The translations under genes were made by a program, and so were the position numbers. Below, piece by piece: positions 1-5,518 of a stretch of 5,541 nucleotides of DNA. Below the pieces are notes generated by a model. The model worked only from the letters and a program-made list of their open reading frames with translations, was not told the DNA's origin and ran no database searches. Every line of letters starts with the position of its first letter. The stretch's first letter is position 1. This DNA comes from Kiritimatiellia bacterium (GTDB lineage: Bacteria > Verrucomicrobiota > Kiritimatiellia > RFP12 > UBA1067): contig JAEDMN010000215.1 in the NCBI GenBank assembly GCA_016302985.1, forward strand, positions 1 to 5,541, in the 5' to 3' direction.

Positions 1-425
1 GCGAACAAAAGCCCGCGCAAAACGCTGGCTTTCGTTTCGAACGTGGAAAGTCGGGTTAAGATACGTTCAATCGTCCTCCGGATCTCTGGATTGTTGATCC
101 GGCAAATCCCCTGCTGCTACTGATACTGAAACCGTTCCGGGTCCGTCAGCTCGTAGAACTTTGCGGCATCCGCTACGGAATTTGTCTCGTCGTATGTTAT
201 CTGCAGCCGCTCGAACCCCTCCCGGAGGTCGGCCCGCGCCGTACTCGGCACCGGCGCCGACCCAATCTTCGCCAAGGCAGCCGCATCGTGCCCTTTGCAA
301 ATCAGTACCCAATCGTCTTTCGCCATTGAGTGGTCGCCACAGATCACAATCCGCTTCTCCTTAAGCAGCGAATAGAAGTCGGGCTTCCCACGCCCCCAAT
401 TACATCCAAGTTTCCAGTAGCTCAT
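1..425 (-). pseudogene. EVE/McrB-N-like protein, N-terminal part, interrupted by in-frame TAG; runs off the window
   Basis: The readable part (425 to 117) encodes 102 residues beginning MSYWKLGCNWG, with a continuing pattern (KPDFYSLLKEKRIVIC, then DDWVLICKG) that resembles the small EVE/PUA-like region placed before AAA+ McrB-type ATPases in restriction loci. That match is from memory of the family. Start: the ATG at 425 has GGAG 8 nt upstream; ATGs at 431 and 449 are in frame but badly spaced. The frame stops at TAG (119-117) after FQYQ, yet continues open for 38 codons to the window edge (QQGICRINNPEIRR, later IERILTRLSTFETKAS). This tail looks protein-like, so I read the TAG as a nonsense mutation in a longer gene. 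No Walker motif is present, as expected if the ATPase part lies beyond the edge. The gene follows the preceding fragment by 17 nt, as in an operon. An intact small 102-residue protein is the alternative. Confidence 0.5.
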
Positions 426-442
426 CGTCATTTCTCCGTTAA

Positions 443-640
443 TCAACATTCCTTTTTTAAGCGGTTCAACACATTTTGAAAAAGAGGTTCCAGCCGATTT
501 AATTCTTGTAACCGTTTCAACAATTGCGCGCGCGAGAGGTAATGATCTGACATTTCCAGCAGTTCATCTTGCGCGCAAACGGACTCCCATCTATTTTTCT
601 CATTTATGAACTCATCAATCTCTTTCGCGCAAAGACGATC
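443..640 (-). pseudogene. C-terminal fragment of unknown protein, possibly a type I specificity subunit (HsdS)
   Basis: An open frame ends at TGA (445-443) and its last ~65 residues look like real protein: charged and helical, including KEIDEFINEKNRWESV and ending in LEPLFQNVLNRLKKEC. Upstream of about position 640 the same frame is only the shadow of the HsdR-N-like fragment, and the only starts are there, so this piece has no start of its own. The leucine-rich helical end with LEPLFQNVL recalls the C-terminal coiled coil of HsdS proteins (typically LEALFQSLL-like), but this is weak similarity recalled from the family. It lies between the HsdR-N-like fragment and the EVE-like gene, so an internal deletion that fused the front of one restriction gene to the back of another would explain it. 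The left limit is certain (stop codon); the right limit is an estimate. Confidence 0.35.
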
Positions 641-869
641 CAACCGTAACCGGCGCAAACAGCCGAATGCGGTCATCAGAATATTCATACTGCAAGACAA
701 GCGTCAAGTAAGCCTTGGCCTCGATAATCGCCTCCGGCTTCGTCCAGTCGCGCGAAATCCCGTGCCGAAGATACTCGATCCGCTTCCCATCATCACCGAG
801 ACGAATCAGTTTCTTCGCCACTCCCTGGGCGATCAAATCGTCACTTTGTGTTATCAGTTTTTTCTTCAT
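615..869 (-). pseudogene. Truncated HsdR-N-like (type I restriction / N-6 methylase N-terminal) fragment
   Basis: 84 residues from ATG 869 (MKKKLITQSDDL) to TGA at 617-615. An in-frame ATG at 878 and a TTG at 905 are alternative starts. The segment with HGISRDWTKPEAIIEAKAYL, then LQYEYSDDRIRLFAPVTVGSS resembles the first part of the HsdR_N nuclease-fold domain found at the front of type I restriction subunits and some N-6 adenine methylases, where GSS is normally followed by a (K/R)xADIVV-like strand carrying catalytic residues. Here the frame instead gives LRERD and stops, so the catalytic core is missing and the product should be inactive. The start lies 29 nt after the VapC stop, consistent with cotranscription from the antitoxin promoter. 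The family assignment is by eye; the truncation is directly visible. Confidence 0.5.
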
Positions 870-898
870 ATGTCTCATGTTCCAGCTACTGATCCATG

Positions 899-1282
899 TC
901 AGCAAATAGTCTTAACGCCATATTGCGAGAATTTGCCATCCCCAGTCACTATGGGCATACCTCTGATGAGTGCTGTTGCTATTATTATTCTATCGGCTGG
1001 ATCCTTATGGAAATCCGGAAGATTCGCAGCGCGCAGCATAATATCGTCATTGGGCGGAATTGCCGAGAGCCCATAAAGTTCCGTCAAGTCAGCAAGAAAC
1101 TCCTCTGCATCAACAGGGATAACGACTTTCCCTTCCTTCTGCAATCGGGCAATCTCCCAGACGGAAATAGATGAGTAGTGAAGCGAGGAAGCTACGGTAA
1201 TGCGTCGCTTGGCATCAGCGCTCAAATCTCCGCCGCCCATTCCAAGCCAGATAAGCGCACACGTATCTAGCAAATACCTCAT
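899..1282 (-). CDS. vapC: Type II toxin, VapC family PIN-domain ribonuclease
   Basis: A 127-residue protein of the usual VapC length. PIN-domain toxins are Mg-dependent endoribonucleases that cut tRNA or other RNA and arrest growth unless bound by their antitoxin. The acidic PIN residues are in place: D6 in RYLLDTCALIW, E43 in SISVWEIARL, D97 in KDPADRIIIATAL, D115 in IVTGDGKFSQYG, so the active site looks complete. The start is the ATG at 1282, which overlaps the antitoxin stop as TAATG and has GGGAG 8 nt upstream inside the antitoxin gene. A TTG start 15 nt further up (MGECV) is less likely. The overlap indicates translational coupling, with the antitoxin made first. The HDPxDR-like and TGDxxFxxYG motifs place it with the PilT-like VapC group that pairs with Phd/YefM-type antitoxins, matching the neighbour. 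The RNA target cannot be read from the sequence. Confidence 0.9.
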   Translation of the reverse strand: MRYLLDTCALIWLGMGGGDLSADAKRRITVASSLHYSSISVWEIARLQKEGKVVIPVDAEEFLADLTELYGLSAIPPNDDIMLRAANLPDFHKDPADRIIIATALIRGMPIVTGDGKFSQYGVKTIC

Positions 1283-1512
1283 TACGCATTCTCCCAAAGC
1301 TCGGAGTCATCGGCGAAGATATCCCCTTTGACAGCAATCTCCTGCCCATAGCCTGAAATCGGCCGGATTTTACGCGTCTGCTCAATAGGGACGATGCGGG
1401 CAATAGGGCGCCCGTATCGCATAATCGTAAAAGAGACAAGCCCCGACTCGACCTCGGAGAGCATCCCCGAAAAATTCGCCTTGGCTTCATTAACACTCAT
1501 CGTCGTTTGCAT
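1282..1512 (-). CDS. Type II antitoxin, Phd/YefM family
   Basis: A 76-residue protein with the Phd/YefM pattern: MSVNEAKANFSGMLSEVESG (residues 5-24) forms the dimerising DNA-binding fold, followed by the strand pair FTIMRYGRPIARIVPIE, and an acidic C-terminal tail (GDIFADDSELWENA) of the kind that threads into the toxin active site. Such antitoxins neutralise the partner toxin and repress their own promoter. The start ATG at 1512 has AAGGAG (1525-1520) 7 nt upstream and lies about 17 nt downstream of the likely transcription start. It is the first gene of the operon and overlaps vapC by one base (TAATG). Nothing in it looks damaged. A Phd-like antitoxin with a PIN toxin is a common mixed pairing, so no specific gene symbol is given. 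Confidence 0.9.
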   Translation of the reverse strand: MQTTMSVNEAKANFSGMLSEVESGLVSFTIMRYGRPIARIVPIEQTRKIRPISGYGQEIAVKGDIFADDSELWENA

Positions 1513-1535
1513 ATCATATCTCCTTAAACGCCGCC

Positions 1536-1564
1536 ATTATACCATTTTAGACCTCTTGAATCAA
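1536..1564 (-). promoter_or_regulatory. Sigma70-type promoter of the toxin-antitoxin operon
   Basis: On the minus strand TTGATT (1564-1559) is followed by exactly 17 bases and then a perfect TATAAT (1541-1536), preceded by TGG, which makes it an extended -10 element. The start point would lie near 1529, giving a leader of about 17 nt carrying AAGGAG before the antitoxin ATG. No other promoter is visible for the downstream fragments, so they would depend on this one. Confidence 0.85.
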
Positions 1565-1577
1565 TCATGACCTCTTG
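1550..1577 (-). repeat. 9-bp direct repeat around the -35 box, candidate antitoxin operator
   Basis: CAAGAGGTC occurs twice on the minus strand, at 1577-1569 and 1558-1550, 19 bp apart centre to centre (close to two helical turns). One copy lies just upstream of the -35 box and the other fills the spacer between the -35 and -10 boxes. The palindrome TCATGA (1565-1570) sits between them. Phd/YefM antitoxins usually repress their own promoter, so these repeats are a good candidate for the binding sites. The repeat is directly visible; the operator role is inference. Confidence 0.6.
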
Positions 1578-1600
1578 GCCAACAACTCGCCGGGCGGGAG

Positions 1601-1694
1601 GGACGCGGGCGCGCGTCCGGGGAGGCACGGCGCGCACTGTACCCACGCCCCGACGCGTGGCGTCCGGAGGGTCGCGCAGGAGCGCGACCCTCCG
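1601..1694. repeat. Cluster of three GC-rich hairpins
   Basis: Three inverted repeats in 94 bp: GGACGCG/CGCGTCC (1601-1607 with 1612-1618, 4-nt loop), CCACGC/GCGTGG (1643-1648 with 1655-1660, 6-nt loop) and CGGAGGGTCGCGC/GCGCGACCCTCCG (1665-1677 with 1682-1694, 4-nt loop, 13 perfect pairs). GACGC/GCGTC (1652-1656 with 1660-1664) offers a competing fold. The motif GCGTCCGG occurs twice (1613-1620 and 1660-1667, the second as GGCGTCCGG), suggesting related units. They occupy the whole gap between the large gene and the toxin-antitoxin promoter. They could be a transcription-ending or RNA-stabilising structure, or an extragenic palindromic repeat present elsewhere in the genome. Confidence 0.65.
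1665..1694 (-). terminator. Strong stem-loop 3' of the large gene, possible terminator
   Basis: A perfect 13-bp stem with a 4-nt loop begins 15 nt after the TAG stop (1712-1710). Its position suits the 3' end of the large transcript. It is not followed by a run of T on the minus strand (GGACGCCACGCG follows), so it is not a classic intrinsic terminator. It may act with Rho, protect the mRNA 3' end, or be a mobile palindromic repeat. Confidence 0.4.
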
Positions 1695-1709
1695 TGCAGC
1701 AGCCCGGCG

Positions 1710-4700
1710 CTAGCGGAGGTAGAGGATCGTGTTCGCCGGGTCGTAGGGGCCCGCGCGGTGGATGACGAGCGCCTTGCCCGTCCCCGCCGCCGCGCCCGCC
1801 CCGCGGTAGACCGCGAAGACCTTCTCGCCCGGTGCCTCGGCCTTCTCGGCGTCCGTCGGCGCGTCAAGGTACGCCGCCGTCGTCCAGCCCTTCATCAGGC
1901 GCGAGACGTAGAGCTTCAGCGGCTTCGTCGCCTCGGCCTTCACGCTGGAGAAGAGGTTCGAGACGGCCTCCCCGCTGGGCGCGGGCCCCTGCAGCCAGAT
2001 CTCGCGGAGGGCAGGCGTCCCCTCAAGCGGCTTCGCACCCACGACGAGATCCGCTCCGTTGTAGAGCGTGAGCGACTGCAGCTTCGTGTCGCTCGTGAAC
2101 GCGCCCTGGCAGAGGTTCGTCACCGTGTCGGCCTTCGTCCGGCCGCCAAGCGCAATCGCCTCGACGGCGGGCATCTTGGCGAGCGCCGCGCTCCTACTGT
2201 ACTGGTCCAGATAGACGACTGTGCGCAGGGCGGGCAGCGACAGGCGGCCGGAGGCGGGCGCGCGCCACGTCCAGAACACCCCATGCCAAGCGGGCGCGGT
2301 CAGGGTCGTCAGCCCGCGCAGGTCCCACCAGTCGAACTTCGTCTCGGAAAGGGGAAGATCCCAAAGACAGCCATCGCCCGCGAAGGCCGTCAGCGACGGA
2401 AGCCGCAGGATGAGCCGCGTCAGGTCGGAGTGTCCGCACGTCGCCCAGCCGTACCATGTGCCCGTCATCGTCGGCTCGTCGAAGATGAACATCCGGTAGG
2501 AGCGCGCGTCGGGCGTGCTGGTATGATGCAGGAACTGGGCGCCCGTCATCGTCCGCAGCGTGCCGGGCGAGAGGAGCGTGTCGGCGGCGCCCTTTCCGTG
2601 TTTCAGGCCGCAGAGCGCGCCCTGGGCGTCGCCCCACGAGACGAACGTCCAAGGCGTCGCGTCGCCTTCGAGGACGACGGGGCCGCCGAGATCGCAGACG
2701 CCCTGCCCCACGTCGTCCGCCGCGTAGAGGCCACCCCACTTCCAGTTGCCGAGCGCAAGCGTGCGGGCCGACTCATCGTCGACCCGGCAGTTGACGGTGA
2801 AGTTCCCGTTCGAGGCCGTCTTCCGGTCGGGCGCGAGCGTCCAGGGGTGGACGAAACGGCAGTAGAGCCAGACGTCGTTCGTGAGCGTGAGCGTGAGGGT
2901 CGCCTGATCGGCGACCCCGCCCGGCACGTCGCCGTACCAGCGGCGGAACGCGCCCGTCGCATTGGGCGTCGCCGTCAGCGTGACCGTCGTCCCCGGCATG
3001 TAGCGCCCGTCGGCCGTCGGCGCGCGGTCGCTCGCCACCGCCACGGCGTCGTCGAAGAAGGTATCCCGTTCGATCGTGAGCGCGCAGCCGCCCGGCCGGT
3101 CGTTGTAGGCGACGAGCTGGTCGTGGCGCGTGCGGAAGACGCTCTTGTCGACGACGCCGAACGGGATGTGGCGGCCCGGATGGGCGACGAAGAACGCCTC
3201 CTGCTCCGCCTCCGTGAGGCGCGTCTTCAGCTTGTTCGGGTCGGCGAGGACCGCCTCCCACGCGGCGTCGCCGCGCGGCACGGCGAAAACCATCGTCCGC
3301 TCCGCCGTGTCGGGCCACACGACGGAGAGCCCGTCGTCGGCCGTCGGCACGGGCCCTCCCAGCGTGACCTCCTCCAGCGGACAGTTCGCGAAGACGTCGG
3401 CGGCGTGGAAGTGGACGCCGCCCGCGCTGCCGAGCGTGACCTTCTTCAGCGCCGCGTTGCCGAAGAACGCCGCCTTGTAGAAGTGCATCGTCGCGGTGGC
3501 GGACGTCCCGAGCCGTGCCTCCGTCATGTAGCGGCAGGCCCGCAGGCACTCGTTCGAGAAGACGTACGCCGACGGGAGGGAGAGGACGCCCGTCGCGTTC
3601 CACTTCATGAACGACCGGTAGAGGACCTTCTGGACCGACTTGAAGTTCTGCTCCTCGAAGCGGCAGCGGTCGCCGAAGTACGGTTCGTTGTTCGGGTAGA
3701 TCATCCAGGCGGTCGCCACCGTCACATTTGGCAGGTTGTAGATGATGTACTTCTGGTTGACGCTGGGTCCCGACCAGGATCCGACATTCGTCAGGTTCGG
3801 CGCGTCGATGACGACTTCCTCGTAGTTCCCTTCGCCTTCCCACTGCTTCGCCTTGTCGCTGAAGTCGGCCATTCGGGGCGAATGGAGGATGACGCGCGGG
3901 CCCTTCCCGCGCGACACGTCGTTTGTTCCGAGCGCGCGCATGTAGTTGCCGCAGATCGACTGGGCCGATCCCGTGGACGCCTTGTAGGCGACGCCGCCCG
4001 AAAAGTCGAGGTATTCGTGCATTTCATCGTTGACCCAGGCGCTGCCGGACTTGCCGTCGTTGAACCCGATCCAGATGTCGCCGATGCTGCCCCACGTGTA
4101 GTTGAGCTGCCAGAGGCCGTCCGTGAGCGTCCGCGCGACGCCGAGGCGCGGGTTGCCCGCGTCGTCCTTCTCGTAGAGCGTCCACCTGCGGGGCGTGTGC
4201 TTGAGGAGCGCGAGGTAGGCGGGGCCCGTCGGCTCGGTCACGTCGTCCGCGCGGCGGCGGTAGGCGACGGCCGCCGTGCCGCCGTCCGGGAAGACCTCGA
4301 AGGCCGTGACCTGCGCGTGGTCGCCCGTCCACGGTGCCTGCGCCGCCGCGAGGAGGTCCGCATTCGGAATCGTCCGGCTGTAGAGCACCGGTTCGGACGT
4401 CTTTTCGGGGCGGCAGGTGTAGCAGACGACGTCGCCCGTCGCGAGGAGCGCGTAGAGGCGCGGGCGGAAGAAGTCGAGGTGGCTCATGCGCACGGCGACG
4501 ATGCCCGCGCCGAGGTGTTCGCGGTCCGCAAGAAGCGTCGCCACCACGCCGCTCGCCGTGTCCACGAGGCGGATCTCGCCCGCCGTCGCGGCCGCCGCGT
4601 CGCCTTCGCCCACGACGACGCACGTCCGGCCGTTGTAGGCGTAGACGCCGAGGCCCTTCACGGACGAAAGGCCCGTCGCGATCTCCCGTCCCCGCGTGAA

Positions 4701-5285
4701 GACGTTCTGCGCGAACGTCCATTCCACCACCAGGCCCGTGCGGCCGTCCGACGTCGCGTTCGCCCAGGCGGCCGTCCCCTCCGTGTTGAAGGCGAAGGCG
4801 GAAACCGGCTCGGGCGCGCTGAAGGTCACCGCCTCCGGGGCCATGCGCCCGATCCAGCGGTTGGCGCCGCACGGGAAGCGCGCGCCCGCCGAGAGGTCGG
4901 CGTTGACGGCGACGACGCCCGCCGCCGCGTGGACCGCGACGAGCGGCGCCTCGCCGAGGCCGGCGGCGGCGGAGGCGAGGCGCCCCGTGAAGCCGTTCGT
5001 GACGACGCCCGTCGCGGCGGCCAGCTCGGCGGCCTTGTAGGCCTGAATGTTCTCGAACGCCCCGTTCGCCTCCGCGCCGAGGGCGAGGAAGGCGCCCGAC
5101 GGGTCGAGGGCGAGCGACGTCACGCGCGGGGCCTCGTCGCCGAGGCGCACCTGCGCGCGCAGGGCCGGGTTCACGTACCAGGGCACGACATAGCTCGTCG
5201 CGGAAAAGGCCGCGCCCGCAATGAGGGCGGCGAAAGCCGTGAAGACGGCATGCGGCATGACTTTCATTTTCACGTCTATAAGCAT
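1710..5285 (-). CDS. Large exported protein: beta-propeller-like region, two leucine-rich-repeat blocks, divergent InlB-type repeat
   Basis: About 1,191 residues, complete. Residues are counted from ATG 5285. A signal peptide (hydrophobic AVFTAFAALIAGAAFSA, probable cleavage after A29) indicates export. Residues ~50-345 carry WD40/YVTN-like strands (VTSLALDPSGAFLALG ~55, VSAFAFNTEGTAAW ~161, VTAFEVFPDGGTAAVAY ~326). Residues ~490-647 are BspA-type leucine-rich repeats (FGNAALKKVTLG, FANCPLEEVTLGG). Residues ~742-812 match a divergent InlB B-repeat (YMPGTTVTLTATPNATGAF, then WYGDVPGG). Residues ~905-1105 form a second repeat block (LTRLILRLPSLTAFAG, LQSLTLYNG). No catalytic motif, LPXTG, PEP-CTERM or transmembrane anchor is seen at the end (ANTILYLR). 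The function is unknown; binding or adhesion is a guess from the family. Start: ATG 5285 has GGAGG 9 nt upstream, but ATG 5267 gives a neater signal peptide and GTG 5294 is also in frame. A 1,262-codon antisense frame is a composition artefact. Confidence 0.85.
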   Translation of the reverse strand: MLIDVKMKVMPHAVFTAFAALIAGAAFSATSYVVPWYVNPALRAQVRLGDEAPRVTSLALDPSGAFLALGAEANGAFENIQAYKAAELAAATGVVTNGFTGRLASAAAGLGEAPLVAVHAAAGVVAVNADLSAGARFPCGANRWIGRMAPEAVTFSAPEPVSAFAFNTEGTAAWANATSDGRTGLVVEWTFAQNVFTRGREIATGLSSVKGLGVYAYNGRTCVVVGEGDAAAATAGEIRLVDTASGVVATLLADREHLGAGIVAVRMSHLDFFRPRLYALLATGDVVCYTCRPEKTSEPVLYSRTIPNADLLAAAQAPWTGDHAQVTAFEVFPDGGTAAVAYRRRADDVTEPTGPAYLALLKHTPRRWTLYEKDDAGNPRLGVARTLTDGLWQLNYTWGSIGDIWIGFNDGKSGSAWVNDEMHEYLDFSGGVAYKASTGSAQSICGNYMRALGTNDVSRGKGPRVILHSPRMADFSDKAKQWEGEGNYEEVVIDAPNLTNVGSWSGPSVNQKYIIYNLPNVTVATAWMIYPNNEPYFGDRCRFEEQNFKSVQKVLYRSFMKWNATGVLSLPSAYVFSNECLRACRYMTEARLGTSATATMHFYKAAFFGNAALKKVTLGSAGGVHFHAADVFANCPLEEVTLGGPVPTADDGLSVVWPDTAERTMVFAVPRGDAAWEAVLADPNKLKTRLTEAEQEAFFVAHPGRHIPFGVVDKSVFRTRHDQLVAYNDRPGGCALTIERDTFFDDAVAVASDRAPTADGRYMPGTTVTLTATPNATGAFRRWYGDVPGGVADQATLTLTLTNDVWLYCRFVHPWTLAPDRKTASNGNFTVNCRVDDESARTLALGNWKWGGLYAADDVGQGVCDLGGPVVLEGDATPWTFVSWGDAQGALCGLKHGKGAADTLLSPGTLRTMTGAQFLHHTSTPDARSYRMFIFDEPTMTGTWYGWATCGHSDLTRLILRLPSLTAFAGDGCLWDLPLSETKFDWWDLRGLTTLTAPAWHGVFWTWRAPASGRLSLPALRTVVYLDQYSRSAALAKMPAVEAIALGGRTKADTVTNLCQGAFTSDTKLQSLTLYNGADLVVGAKPLEGTPALREIWLQGPAPSGEAVSNLFSSVKAEATKPLKLYVSRLMKGWTTAAYLDAPTDAEKAEAPGEKVFAVYRGAGAAAGTGKALVIHRAGPYDPANTILYLR

Positions 5286-5518
5286 ACATCGCACCCTCCC
5301 CCTGTGTCAATTGCCATTTTTAAGCCTAAATTCGGCAGTTGGATGACGCGAATCGCCGTTTGAGGCAACCCGCCTTCCAGTACAGTCTCCGGAATTTGAT
5401 ACAACATGTGCGGGCGCGGGCAGCCTTCCGAGACGAGCCTCCTGAATGCAGGAATGCGTAGGACATGGGGAGTCCCTTCGGGATTACCGTCCGAGGTCAG
5501 AAAAGTCGGCCTGTCCAC
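5276..5518 (-). other. Upstream region with an 80-codon open frame of doubtful status
   Basis: From a GTG at 5518 the frame reads MDRPTFLTSDGNPEGTPHVL and continues to TAG at 5278-5276, overlapping the start of the large gene by about 10 nt. I recognise no family. It has no good ribosome binding site. The region is less GC-rich than the large gene and does not show the strong third-position G/C preference of its neighbour. A 10-codon frame with GGGGG upstream (ATG at 5530) also lies here. The opposite strand is also open, from an ATG at 5406 to the window end (starting MCGRGQPSE), so neither strand is convincing. It may be leader sequence or the remnant of an older gene. Confidence 0.2.
5281..5310 (-). 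promoter_or_regulatory. Candidate sigma70-type promoter of the large gene, overlapping its Shine-Dalgarno
   Basis: On the minus strand a perfect TTGACA (5310-5305) is followed by 18 bases and TATGCT (5286-5281), with AT-rich sequence (CTTAAAAATGGCAA) just upstream of the -35 box. The start point would fall near 5275-5273, only 6-8 nt before ATG 5267. The same stretch contains GGGGGAGG, a strong Shine-Dalgarno for ATG 5285, and both cannot serve one transcript. If the promoter is real, the gene starts at 5267 with an almost leaderless message; if the Shine-Dalgarno is real, the promoter lies further upstream. Confidence 0.5.

Noticed and set aside
117..119. Genome-wide reassignment of TAG as an explanation for the internal stop
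   Set aside because: The large exported-protein gene ends with TAG at a natural-looking C-terminus just before a strong hairpin, so TAG appears to be a normal stop here. The open frame after that stop is only arginine-rich GC-driven sequence.
67..312. An 81-codon minus-strand frame overlapping the EVE-like gene
   Set aside because: It starts inside that gene in another frame and its sequence is a low-complexity shadow.
606..1174. Plus-strand open frames opposite the toxin and restriction fragments
   Set aside because: They have no ribosome sites or recognisable domains, and the opposite strand carries clear PIN and HsdR-N-like motifs.
2876..2900. Short GTGAGC tandem repeats
   Set aside because: They encode the alternating TLTLTLTN strand of the InlB-type repeat and need no separate explanation.
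4024..5310. A 428-codon minus-strand frame overlapping the start of the large gene
   Set aside because: It is a frame-shifted shadow of the large gene with arginine-rich, low-complexity translation, even though its ATG lies close to the same GGAGG.
1575..5363. A 1,262-codon open frame on the plus strand opposite the large gene
   Set aside because: Its translation is extremely rich in arginine, alanine and glycine with no domain pattern or signal peptide. GC-rich genes often leave the antisense frame open. The minus-strand protein has a signal peptide and recognisable repeats.
5430..5490. Small inverted repeats such as CCTG/CAGG and CCC/GGG with a TTC loop
   Set aside because: The stems are only 3-5 bp and would arise often by chance; no riboswitch or attenuator pattern is visible.
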